From RGIG9151 sp963635575 (lineage in GTDB: Bacteria; Bacillota; Clostridia; TANB77; RGIG9151), in contig CAVHFU010000027.1 in the NCBI GenBank assembly GCA_963635575.1, positions 1 to 20,466 of the forward strand: a DNA stretch of 20,466 nucleotides. The letters are read 5' to 3'. The notes below the pieces were generated by a model that was not told the DNA's origin, ran no database searches, and saw nothing but the letters and a program-made list of their open reading frames with translations. The position numbers were made by a program, and so were the translations under genes. This document shows, one piece after another, positions 13,764-20,417 of the stretch (position 1 is its first letter; each line of letters begins with the position of its first letter).

Positions 13764-14117
13764 ATGGACGATTATAAAAACAATAAGACTCGTAGAGCGT
13801 TTGGCCGTACTGAGAAGGTTATTTGCAAGTTATACATATCTAAAGGAGCTGAAAAATGGACTGAGGTTTATCCGGTGAATATTTCTGCTGGTGGTACTAA
13901 GTTTATTTCTAGAAATGTTGTTTTGGATGTTGGAGATGAGATTTTTGTTAGAATGGATTTACTTAGTGGACTTTCTGAGTTTGTGTTTAAGACCAAGGCT
14001 AAAATCGGTAGAAAAGATAATGATGAGACATATGCGGTTGAGTTTGTTGAGATGAGCAAGACTAACCAAATTATGCTTGACGAAATCATTAATTCTAATG
14101 ACAAGAGATTTTCGTAG
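13764..14117 (+). CDS. PilZ-domain protein in the flagellar operon (c-di-GMP receptor)
   Basis: A 117-aa single-domain PilZ protein. The RxxxR motif is seen as RAFGR near residue 14 and the (D/N)xSxxG motif as NISAGG near residue 42, followed by beta strands and ETYAVEF. A GTG at 13755 is in frame, but AAGGAG at 13750-13755 selects the ATG at 13764. It is the last gene behind the SigD promoter, so it is likely made with the flagellar rod. It lacks the YcgR N-terminal domain, so a brake role acting on the motor through another protein is possible but inferred. It shares ISAGG-KF and AVEF blocks with the PilZ protein at 601-939. No terminator is seen after it; the antitoxin RNA promoter starts six bases downstream. 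Confidence 0.87.
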   Translation: MDDYKNNKTRRAFGRTEKVICKLYISKGAEKWTEVYPVNISAGGTKFISRNVVLDVGDEIFVRMDLLSGLSEFVFKTKAKIGRKDNDETYAVEFVEMSKTNQIMLDEIINSNDKRFS

Positions 14118-14122
14118 AATTA

Positions 14123-14151
14123 TTGACAAGATTTGTAAAATGTGATATTCT
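14123..14151 (+). promoter_or_regulatory. Strong sigma-A promoter of the candidate antitoxin RNA
   Basis: TTGACA (14123-14128), 17 bases, TATTCT (14146-14151), with TGA just ahead of the -10 as an extended element. The expected start is near 14158. No protein gene follows; the next downstream element is the terminator at 14208-14241, only about 50 bases after the expected start. Confidence 0.78.
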
Positions 14152-14157
14152 AAATAT

Positions 14158-14241
14158 GGAGAAACGAGTATGTTTCGACATGGAACAATTCGGTAGTACT
14201 CATACATAAAAAAATACCAGAGGTTTGGCTCTGGTATTTTT
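14158..14241 (+). ncRNA. Candidate type I antitoxin small RNA (~84 nt)
   Basis: The RNA would run from the promoter at 14123-14151 to the terminator ending at 14241. It can be divided into a 5' hairpin (GAAAC 14161-14165 with GTTTC 14172-14176), a linker (about 14177-14207) and the terminator hairpin. The linker at 14186-14207 matches the plus strand at 14296-14317 at 19 of 22 bases. That second copy is antisense to the toxin start region, so the RNA can pair with the toxin mRNA at 20 of 22 positions counting one G-U. The final 12, GTACTCATACAT, are unbroken and cover the toxin start codon. The loop of the shared terminator (GUUUGG) contains a YUNR-type turn, as known for kissing loops in this class. 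Function is inferred from layout. Confidence 0.68.
14208..14241. terminator. Bidirectional terminator shared by the toxin and antitoxin transcripts
   Basis: AAAAATACCAGAG (14210-14222) and CTCTGGTATTTTT (14229-14241) are perfect complements around the loop GTTTGG. A7 precedes the left arm (14208-14214), giving a T tract on both strands. It ends the plus-strand small RNA and the convergent minus-strand toxin mRNA. Confidence 0.85.
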
Positions 14242-14250
14242 CTATCTCAA

Positions 14251-14313
14251 TTAAGATGTTTGTTGAATGAGATAGATAAGTATTAATATAAGTAACAACT
14301 CCGTTGTACTCAT
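14251..14313 (-). CDS. Candidate type I toxin, 20-aa hydrophobic peptide
   Basis: The peptide is MSTTELLLILILIYLIQQTS. Eleven consecutive apolar residues (plus Tyr) could span or insert into the membrane, with a polar tail. It has an excellent ribosome binding site: AGGAGG (plus 14321-14326, complement) lies seven bases from the ATG. The 5' leader can hide that site, since CTCCT (plus 14332-14336) pairs with AGGAG (plus 14322-14326) in a 5-bp hairpin, as in other type I toxin mRNAs. A promoter lies at 14345-14373 and the stop is 10 bases before the shared terminator. The length resembles Ibs/ShoB toxins, the opening MSTxEL resembles Firmicute holin-like toxins, and the layout resembles Fst/par; I cannot place it in any of them. 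Toxicity is inferred. Confidence 0.6.
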   Translation of the reverse strand: MSTTELLLILILIYLIQQTS

Positions 14314-14344
14314 ACATTCACCTCCTTTCAGAGGAGATGAATAA

Positions 14345-14373
14345 AATATAACATATTATTCCATAAATTACAA
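14345..14373 (-). promoter_or_regulatory. Probable sigma-A promoter of the toxin mRNA
   Basis: On the minus strand TTGTAA (plus 14368-14373), 17 bases, TATATT (plus 14345-14350), with TGT before the -10 as an extended element. The start would lie near 14338, giving a ~25-nt leader and a ~129-nt mRNA that ends at the shared terminator. Confidence 0.6.
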
Positions 14374-14406
14374 TATAAAACTGTATATTTTTGGAATTTA
14401 TTTTCC

Positions 14407-14435
14407 TTGACAAGATTTTCTTTTTGTAGTACAAT
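14407..14435 (+). promoter_or_regulatory. Sigma-A promoter of the thrS T-box leader
   Basis: TTGACA (14407-14412), 17 bases, TACAAT (14430-14435). The expected start is near 14442, ahead of the T-box stem I. It is divergent from the toxin promoter. Confidence 0.85.
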
Positions 14436-14441
14436 TAACTT

Positions 14442-14669
14442 ACGAAATGTTTTCCTAAACATTGAAGAGGAGAGTAGAATTACATTTTTTATTCAGAGAG
14501 AGGGTACATTAGCTGAAAGTATCTTTATAAAAAAGTTTTTTGAAGACCACCTTGGAGTTTGGGCGTTTACTGCGTTAAGGTAATAATTGAGAATAAAATA
14601 GGGTGGAACCACGTGAGGCACGACACGTCCCTATGCTATATGCATAGAGCATGTCGTGCTAAGTTTTTA
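14442..14669 (+). promoter_or_regulatory. T-box leader sensing uncharged tRNA-Thr
   Basis: The conserved T-box sequence AGGGTGGAACCACG is at 14600-14613. Stem I contains AGTA followed by GAA at about 14473-14480 on its 5' side. On the 3' side, within GAAGACCACCTTGG, the specifier ACC (14546-14548) is a threonine codon, which agrees with thrS downstream. The terminator arms GCACGACA (14618-14625) and TGTCGTGC (14652-14659) enclose an inner CTATGC/GCATAG stem and are followed by TTTTT. Uncharged tRNA-Thr should stabilise the antiterminator and let transcription continue into thrS. Confidence 0.92.
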
Positions 14670-14683
14670 AAGGAGTGGTTCAA

Positions 14684-16597
14684 ATGGTAAAGGTTTTATT
14701 AAAGGGTGGCGTAGAAAAGGAATTTAATGAAGGAATTTCTATTTTAGAAATCGCCCAAACTATTAGTGAAGGACTAGCTAGAAATGCTATGGCCGGGGAG
14801 GTTAATGGTAAGGTTCATGATTTGAGATTTGAAATTAAGGAAGATTGTGAACTTAATATTCTTACTTTTGAGGAGTTAAATGGTAAGAAGGCTTATTGGC
14901 ATACTACTTCTCATATTATGGCTCAGGCTGTTAAGAGGTTGTTCCCTAGCGTTAAGTTTGCTATTGGTCCTGCGATAGATAATGGATTCTATTATGATTT
15001 TGATGTTGAGAAGCCTTTTTCTGAAGAAGATTTGGCTAAAATTGAAGAGGAAATGAAAAAGATTATTAAGGAAGATATTAAGATTGAAAGATTTTTGCTT
15101 CCTCGTGATAAGGCACTAGAGTTAATGAAGGATGAACCTTATAAGGTTGAACTTATTAATGATTTGCCTGAGGGAGAGGAGATTTCTTTCTATAAACAAG
15201 GAGATTTTACTGATTTATGTGCCGGTCCTCATTTGATGTCTACTGGAAAGATTAAGGCTATTAAGCTTTTATCTTCATCGGGTGCTTATTGGAGAGGAAA
15301 TGAAAAGAATAAGATGCTTCAAAGAATTTATGGTATTTCCTATCCTAAGAGCAGTGAGCTTGAAGAATACTTGAATTTAATTGAAGAAGCTAAGAAGAGA
15401 GATCACAGAAAGCTTGGTAAGGAGCTTGATTTATTTTTCTTTGATGAAACTGCTCCCGGTATGGCTTATTGGCTTCCAAAAGGATTTACAATGCTTAATA
15501 CATTGATTGAATTTTGGAGAAAAGAACATAAGGCTAGAGGCTACCAAGAGTTTTCTGGTCCACAATTAAATAGCAGTGTGTTATGGAAGATTTCAGGACA
15601 TTGGGACCACTATAAGGAAGATATGTTTGTTTTAGAGGATGCTGATGGCAAGGAACAAGCTCTAAAGCCTATGAATTGCCCAAACTCTATAAAGATTTAT
15701 CAAAATAAGCAAAGAAGTTACAAGGATTTGCCACTTCGATTTAATGATGTTGATGTTATTCACAGAAACGAAAAATCAGGTCAATTAAACGGTTTATTTA
15801 GAGTTAGAATGTTTAGACAAGATGATTCACACAATTATATTACTGATGAACAAATTGGTAGTGAAATTAAGGATATTGTTGAGATTGCAAGTAAGTTTTA
15901 TGGTATTTTTGGTTTAGAGTATCAATTGACTTTATCAACAAGACCTGATGATTTTATGGGTGAGATTGAGACTTGGAACAGGGCTGAGGCTGATTTAAAG
16001 AAGGTTCTAAATGAAATTTGTGGAGAAAACAATTACAGAATTAATGAGGGCGATGGTGCGTTCTATGGCCCTAAGATTGATATTAAGATGAAGGACTGTT
16101 TAGGTCGTGAATGGCAAATGGGAACAATTCAACTTGATTTCCAACTTCCTCAAAGATTTGAACTTTATTATATTGATAAAAATGGCGAAAAGAAAACACC
16201 TATTATGGTTCATAGAGCTATTTTTGGTTCATTTGAAAGATTTATAGGAATTATAACAGAACATTTTGCTGGTGCATTCCCTACTTGGCTTGCTCCTGTA
16301 CAGGTTAAAATTATTCCTATTGCAGAGGCTCATCATGAATATGCTAATGAAGTAAAGCAAATACTAGAAGAAAAGGGAATAAGGGTTGAAGTTGATGACA
16401 GAAATGAAAAGATGGGATACAAGATTAGAGAAGCACAAACAGAGAAAATTCCATATATGTTCGTTATCGGTGAAAAGGAAATGGAGTCGAGAACTATTTC
16501 TGTAAGACGTAGAAAAGTTGGAGATATGGGAACTAAATCGTTAGAAGAGGCTGTTTGCCAAGTTATGAATGAAATTGAAGACAAGAGCAGAGATTAG
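14684..16597 (+). CDS. thrS: Threonine--tRNA ligase
   Basis: A 637-aa class II synthetase that charges tRNA-Thr; the length is standard. AAGGAG at 14670-14675 selects the ATG at 14684 over a GTG at 14675. Domains in order: TGS (residues ~1-60, VKVLLKGG to LNILTFEE); the editing/SAD domain, with the zinc-type HTTSHIMAQAVKRLFP segment and GDFTDLCAGPHLMSTG; the catalytic core, with MNCPNSIKIYQNKQRSYKDL (its Cys is a usual zinc ligand) and motif 2 FRVRMFRQDDSHNY; motif 3 region HRAIFGSFERFIGI; and the C-terminal anticodon-binding domain (QVKIIPIAEAHHEYANEVK to YMFVIGEKE). Expression is governed by the T-box leader with a Thr specifier. The gene ends one base before an inverted-repeat hairpin, which may serve as its terminator. 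Confidence 0.98.
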   Translation: MVKVLLKGGVEKEFNEGISILEIAQTISEGLARNAMAGEVNGKVHDLRFEIKEDCELNILTFEELNGKKAYWHTTSHIMAQAVKRLFPSVKFAIGPAIDNGFYYDFDVEKPFSEEDLAKIEEEMKKIIKEDIKIERFLLPRDKALELMKDEPYKVELINDLPEGEEISFYKQGDFTDLCAGPHLMSTGKIKAIKLLSSSGAYWRGNEKNKMLQRIYGISYPKSSELEEYLNLIEEAKKRDHRKLGKELDLFFFDETAPGMAYWLPKGFTMLNTLIEFWRKEHKARGYQEFSGPQLNSSVLWKISGHWDHYKEDMFVLEDADGKEQALKPMNCPNSIKIYQNKQRSYKDLPLRFNDVDVIHRNEKSGQLNGLFRVRMFRQDDSHNYITDEQIGSEIKDIVEIASKFYGIFGLEYQLTLSTRPDDFMGEIETWNRAEADLKKVLNEICGENNYRINEGDGAFYGPKIDIKMKDCLGREWQMGTIQLDFQLPQRFELYYIDKNGEKKTPIMVHRAIFGSFERFIGIITEHFAGAFPTWLAPVQVKIIPIAEAHHEYANEVKQILEEKGIRVEVDDRNEKMGYKIREAQTEKIPYMFVIGEKEMESRTISVRRRKVGDMGTKSLEEAVCQVMNEIEDKSRD

Positions 16598-16820
16598 TGA
16601 CCAAAAGGGACGGTTCTTTTTGGTCAAAGAAAATATGACAGGTAATTCAGCTATAATGCTAGATTTGTAGTTTGAATGAAATAGACCTGTCCCTTTTGGA
16701 TAAGGTATGATATGTTGACCAAAGGGGACAGGTCTAAACATATGTGTGGCGGAATAGCGCATTATTAGTGCAATTTGTGGTTTGTTTTTGTTGACCAAAA
16801 AGAACCGTCCCTTTTGGTCA
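16598..16820. repeat. Nested inverted-repeat element between thrS and uvrC
   Basis: The outer copies at 16598-16626 and 16792-16820 are 29 bases long and perfect reverse complements of each other. Each is also a hairpin of its own (TGACCAAAA, an 11-base loop, TTTTGGTCA). The inner pair, 16683-16703 and 16715-16735, are near reverse complements (AGACCTGTCCC core). All four share the GGGAC/GTCCC and CCAAAAG theme. The element begins one base after the thrS stop and ends where the uvrC ribosome binding site begins. The motif recalls dispersed hairpin repeats of Clostridia; that is memory, not a search. Confidence 0.8.
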
Positions 16821-16832
16821 AGGAGGGGTTGT

Positions 16833-18626
16833 ATGTTTGATATTAAGGCTGAGTTGAAGAAATTACCGCGTGAACCTGGTGTTTATATTATGCATGGTGA
16901 GGATGATGGTATTTTATATATTGGTAAGGCTATTAGCCTTAAGAATAGGGTTAGCCAGTATTTTCAAAAGACTAATAAGTCGCCTCGTATTGAGAAGATG
17001 GTTTCTAAGATAAGGCGTTTTGAGTACATTATTACTGATAATGAGGTTGAGGCGCTTATTTTGGAGTGCAATTTGATTAAAAAGCATAGGCCTCCTTATA
17101 ATGTAATGCTTAAGGATGATAAGACATATCCATATATAAAGGTTACTTTAAATGAGATTTTTCCGAGGGTTTTTATTACTAGAAGGTATGTTGAGGATGG
17201 TTCTAAGTATTACGGCCCGTATGCTGATGTTTATGCTGTTAATGAAATGCTTGATTTTGTGAAGAGTATTTTTCCGTTGAAGCGTTGTAAAACTGAGTTT
17301 AAAGAGGGGTCTTTAAAGAACAGACCATGTCTAAATTTTCATATTAAGAAGTGTCTTGCACCTTGTAGGGGAGATATTAGTATAAATGAATACAGAAGTA
17401 TGATTGATAAGGTTTGTAATTTCTTGGATGGTAATTTTGCGGATATCGTAAAGGAGCTTACTAGGGAAATGAATGAGGCGTCGGAGAAAATGGAGTATGA
17501 AAAAGCGGCGAGTCTTAGGGATAAGATTTTTGCTATTAACAAGGCATCTGAGAAGCAAAAGATGAATAGCTTAAGTGATGATGATACTGATGTTATTGGT
17601 ATTAACAAGATTGGAAATGTGGCAAATATTGAGGTGTTTACTGTAAGAAATGGAAAGCTTCTTGGACGTGAAAAGTATCATTTTGATGACGTTTCTGAGG
17701 TTTGTGAGAGCGAAATTGTTGAGAATTTTATTAAGCAATTCTATAATTTGAGGTTTCATATACCTAAGAGTATATTAATTAGGAATGAGCTTGAGGATAG
17801 GGAGTTTATTGAGAAGTGGCTTTCTGAGAAGAGAAAGAGTAAGGTTTCTATTGTTATTCCTAAAAAGGGTGAGAGAGATAAATTACTTGTTATGGCTGAG
17901 AAGAATGCGCATGAGTCTTTTAAGGCAGAGGACAAGGTTATTAATCCGTCAGGGCTTTTGGCTAAGTTGCTTGGAATAGAGAAGATTGAAAAGATTGAGG
18001 CTTATGATATTTCTAATATTGGTAATGATGATATTGTTGGCGGAATGGTTACGTTTATTAATAACAAACCGGCGAATAAGCTATATAGAAAGTTTAAGAT
18101 AAAGACGGTTGATTCACAGGATGATATTAGATGTACGTATGAGGTTATTTTTAGAAGAATGAATAATGTAACGTCTAAGGATGAGGCTTTTTCTGTTTTG
18201 CCGGACCTTATTTTGGCTGATGGTGGCGTAGGGCAAGTTGGAGCTATTAATAGGGCGATTAGTGATGCGGGTTATTATGTGCCTGTTGTTGGTATGGTTA
18301 AGAATTCAAAACACCAAACTAAGGCATTGCTTGTTAATGGTAAGAACATTCAGCTTTCTAAGTATCCGGAAATATATAAGTTTATCTATGAAATTCAAGA
18401 GGAAGTTCATAGGGTTGCGATTGGGTATAATAAGATTCTTAGGAGCAAGCGTCTTACAAAGTCGGCACTTGATGATGTTATTGGTATTGGGGATGTTAAA
18501 AAGAAGGCATTACTTACGAAGTTTAAGAGTGTTGAGGCTATTAAGAATGCAAGTGTTGAGGAGCTATGCGAAGTACCTGGAATTACGGAGGAAATTGCAA
18601 GAAGATTAAAGGATATTGAATTATAA
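16833..18626 (+). CDS. uvrC: Excinuclease ABC subunit UvrC
   Basis: A 597-aa nuclease of nucleotide excision repair, which cuts on both sides of a lesion bound by UvrB. An upstream in-frame start at 16782 would read through the repeat; AGGAGGGG at 16821-16828 fixes the ATG at 16833. Domains: GIY-YIG nuclease (residues ~10-95; PGVYIMHG, ILYIGKA, LKNRVSQYF), a cysteine segment (RPCLNFHIKKCLAPCRG), the UVR UvrB-binding motif (~205-240; EKMEYEKAASLRDKIFAI), the RNase H-like C-terminal nuclease (~370-540; EAYDISNIGNDDIVGGMV and LILADGGVGQVGA), and two helix-hairpin-helix motifs at the end (DDVIGIGDVKKKALL, LCEVPGITEEIARRL). It stands alone between thrS and the TPM gene; no clear promoter was found in the repeat-filled leader. 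Confidence 0.97.
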   Translation: MFDIKAELKKLPREPGVYIMHGEDDGILYIGKAISLKNRVSQYFQKTNKSPRIEKMVSKIRRFEYIITDNEVEALILECNLIKKHRPPYNVMLKDDKTYPYIKVTLNEIFPRVFITRRYVEDGSKYYGPYADVYAVNEMLDFVKSIFPLKRCKTEFKEGSLKNRPCLNFHIKKCLAPCRGDISINEYRSMIDKVCNFLDGNFADIVKELTREMNEASEKMEYEKAASLRDKIFAINKASEKQKMNSLSDDDTDVIGINKIGNVANIEVFTVRNGKLLGREKYHFDDVSEVCESEIVENFIKQFYNLRFHIPKSILIRNELEDREFIEKWLSEKRKSKVSIVIPKKGERDKLLVMAEKNAHESFKAEDKVINPSGLLAKLLGIEKIEKIEAYDISNIGNDDIVGGMVTFINNKPANKLYRKFKIKTVDSQDDIRCTYEVIFRRMNNVTSKDEAFSVLPDLILADGGVGQVGAINRAISDAGYYVPVVGMVKNSKHQTKALLVNGKNIQLSKYPEIYKFIYEIQEEVHRVAIGYNKILRSKRLTKSALDDVIGIGDVKKKALLTKFKSVEAIKNASVEELCEVPGITEEIARRLKDIEL

Positions 18627-18645
18627 GAATTTAAAATATATAATG
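18617..18645 (+). promoter_or_regulatory. Sigma-A promoter of the TPM-lemA pair
   Basis: TTGAAT (18617-18622), 17 bases, TATAAT (18640-18645), identical hexamers to those of the mbl promoter. The start near 18652 leaves a leader of only about 11 bases before the ATG. The -35 overlaps the end of uvrC. Confidence 0.55.
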
Positions 18646-18662
18646 ATTTTGGTGATTAGAGA

Positions 18663-19478
18663 ATGAAGAAGATTATTTCTTTTATTGTGGCATTTTTGCT
18701 TTGCACTGTGTCTTTTGCTGAGCTAAAGATTCCTAAACCGACTGATGAGTTTTTCGTTAATGATTTTGCTAATGTTATAAGTGAAAGTGACGAAAAGGCT
18801 ATTTTGAGTAGGGCGAAAACTTTATACGAAAAGTCTGGAAACAGCACACAGGTTGTGGTGGTGACAGTTAAGGCGTTAGATGGGTATTCTATTGAGGAAT
18901 ATGCTAATGAATTATTTAATGAGTGGGAAATTGGTAGTAAGGATAAAAATGACGGTGTATTGATACTACTTTCTGTTGATGATAGAAAAAGTAGAATTGA
19001 GGTTGGGTACGGTCTGGAAGGAGTTTTGACTGATGGAAAAACTGGTCGTATTCAAGATGAATATATGATTCCGTATTATAAAAATGATAATTTCTCCGGT
19101 GGATTGGTTAGTGGGGTTAATACGGTTTGTGGCGTTATTGATGGTGAGTTAGAGATTGATGAAAATGTAGATACTGAAAATAGTGCCGGAAAAATGTCGA
19201 TAGTGGTATTAGTAATTGGAGGAATTATAAGCTATTTTGTTTCAAATTTTGTGCCGTTTGGTAGAATTATGTGTACTGGAGTTATGGTTACTTCTTTTAT
19301 AATTGGTGCGGCTTTTGAAATAGATTTATTGCTTTCAATTGCGTTTGCAGTATTTTTTGGAATGATAGCTGGATTTGGAGGATATATAGGAATATCCGGA
19401 GGTGGCTCCTCGGGTGGAGGCGGTTTCTCCGGCGGAGGTGGACGCTCTGGTGGTGGCGGTAGCAGTAGAAGTTTTTAA
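18663..19478 (+). CDS. TPM-domain membrane protein (YgcG family)
   Basis: A 271-aa exported membrane protein. Residues 1-19 are a signal peptide ending in VSFA. Residues ~25-160 form a TPM domain (PF04536): VNDFANVISESDEKAILSRA, TQVVVVTVKALDGYSIEEYA, NDGVLILLSVDDRKSRIEVGYGLEGVLTDG in parts, then the IPYYKNDNFSGG block. Two or three membrane segments follow between about 178 and 245. The protein ends in a Gly/Ser-rich tail (GGGSSGGGGFSGGGG ... SRSF), common in this family. The upstream ribosome binding site is weak (GGTGAT). lemA follows 31 bases later, and TPM-LemA pairs are widespread in bacteria; both are membrane-linked and poorly understood. Some TPM proteins are described as acid phosphatases, but no activity can be assigned here. 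Confidence 0.87.
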   Translation: MKKIISFIVAFLLCTVSFAELKIPKPTDEFFVNDFANVISESDEKAILSRAKTLYEKSGNSTQVVVVTVKALDGYSIEEYANELFNEWEIGSKDKNDGVLILLSVDDRKSRIEVGYGLEGVLTDGKTGRIQDEYMIPYYKNDNFSGGLVSGVNTVCGVIDGELEIDENVDTENSAGKMSIVVLVIGGIISYFVSNFVPFGRIMCTGVMVTSFIIGAAFEIDLLLSIAFAVFFGMIAGFGGYIGISGGGSSGGGGFSGGGGRSGGGGSSRSF

Positions 19479-19509
19479 ATTTTAATATAATTTTTAAGGA
19501 GGAAGTAAA

Positions 19510-20073
19510 ATGAAAAATGGTAGTATTGTATTGATTGTAATTTTGGCTGTTGTAGTTTTAGGTGCAGTTTGGTTTGGTGCAACTTACAATTCGGTTGTTG
19601 CTCTTGGTGAAAATGTTGATGCTAAGTGGGCTCAAATTGAGAACCAACTTCAAAGAAGATATGATTTGGTTCCTGATTTGGTTAAGGTTGCCAATAAGTA
19701 TGCTGCTCACGAGAAGGATACAATTGAAGCTGTTGTAAATGCAAGAGCAAAGCTAAGTGGAGCTAGTACAGTAGAGGATGAAATTGCTGCTAGTAAGGAA
19801 TTAGAGGGTGCTTTATCTAGATTACTCGTTGTTGTGGAGAATTATCCAACACTTAAGGCTGATGCTACATATATTTCATTAATGGATGAAATGTCAGGTA
19901 CAGAAAACAGAATTGCAGTTGCTAGAAAGGATTATAATGAGTCTGTAAAGGAATATAATGTTAAGATTAAGACATTCCCAACTGTGTTAATTAGAGGAAT
20001 GATTGGTGCAGAAGAAAAGACTTTCTTTGAAGTTGAAAGCAATGTTATGACAAAGCCTGAGTATGATTTGTAA
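19510..20073 (+). CDS. lemA: LemA family protein
   Basis: A 187-aa protein with an N-terminal membrane helix (residues ~5-26, SIVLIVILAVVVLGAVWFGA) and a helical LemA domain. The hallmark is NSVVALGENVDAKWAQIENQ followed by LQRRYDLVPDLVKVANKYAAHEK in parts, with YPTLKADATYISLMDEM and TENRIAVARKDYNESVKEYN further on. The length is typical. AAGGAGG lies just upstream of the ATG. It pairs with the TPM gene 31 bases before it and is probably cotranscribed. The N-terminal helix would anchor the coiled domain at the membrane. The function is not established for the family. After the stop comes a fold-back element at 20095-20313, which may also end the transcript. Confidence 0.93.
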   Translation: MKNGSIVLIVILAVVVLGAVWFGATYNSVVALGENVDAKWAQIENQLQRRYDLVPDLVKVANKYAAHEKDTIEAVVNARAKLSGASTVEDEIAASKELEGALSRLLVVVENYPTLKADATYISLMDEMSGTENRIAVARKDYNESVKEYNVKIKTFPTVLIRGMIGAEEKTFFEVESNVMTKPEYDL

Positions 20074-20094
20074 TTGAAAATTAGGTAGATAATG

Positions 20095-20313
20095 AAAACA
20101 AAAAACACAACATATATAAACTGCGTTCCAGTGGACTACGTTTTTAAAGGTTCTGTCCAAATTACCAACCGTCGTTCGAAGTCGACATCCTTGTCGACTC
20201 TCACTCAAAATTTCATCCGCGAAATTTTGACGGTTTTGCCTATGGCAAATTTGGAGAACCGGTAAAAAACTTCGTAAAGTCACTACGTTTATATATGTTG
20301 TGCTTTTTGTTTT
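20095..20313. repeat. Fold-back (MITE-like) element between lemA and ruvA
   Basis: The terminal arms at 20095-20121 and 20287-20313 are 27 bases long and reverse complements with one mismatch (core CACAACATATATAAAC). Inside, imperfect pairing continues (GTGGACTACG with CGTAAAGTCAC, AGGTTCTGTCC with GGAGAACCGG). Several inner hairpins are present: AACCGTC/GACGGTT, AGTCGAC/GTCGACT (20180-20198), AAAATTTC/GAAATTTT (20208-20228) and TTTGCC/GGCAAA. No open reading frame of note lies within it. It fits a non-autonomous mobile element or a large structured RNA. No clear target-site duplication was found. Confidence 0.75.
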
Positions 20314-20371
20314 AAAATCAGTTACAGTAAATTATAAAATTTTTATTTGGCTATAATTTTTGATTTTTTTA

Positions 20372-20380
20372 TGATATACT
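20372..20380 (+). promoter_or_regulatory. Possible extended -10 promoter of ruvA
   Basis: TGATATACT holds TATACT (20375-20380) preceded by TGA. No -35 at the right distance was found. It lies 38 bases before the ruvA start. Confidence 0.35.
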
Positions 20381-20417
20381 GACATTGAAAATACATGATG
20401 ATAGAAGGAGATTTTTT

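Larger units (their letters stand above)
14186..14317 (+). repeat. Pair of 22-bp direct repeats linking antitoxin and toxin
   Basis: The copies lie at 14186-14207 and 14296-14317. They differ at three positions and are identical over the last 12 (GTACTCATACAT). The minus strand of either copy reads ATGAGTAC followed by codons for MSTTEL. The antitoxin copy therefore looks like a diverged partial duplication of the toxin start. The placement parallels the DRa/DRb repeats of Fst/par loci. Confidence 0.75.

Noticed and set aside
14156..14209. Plus-strand 17-aa ORF (MEKRVCFDMEQFGSTHT) at the start of the antitoxin RNA
   Set aside because: Its ATG lies at or before the expected transcript start and it has no ribosome binding site. 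It ends by chance at the A run of the terminator.
14150..14317. Minus-strand 55-aa ORF starting at the ATG at 14317
   Set aside because: The start is only three bases from AGGAGG, and the frame runs through the shared terminator and the antitoxin promoter. The ATG at 14313 has correct spacing and stops before the terminator.
16541..16798. Minus-strand 85-aa ORF across the thrS-uvrC gap
   Set aside because: It covers the inverted repeats and the end of thrS, has no ribosome binding site, and its product is unlike any family.
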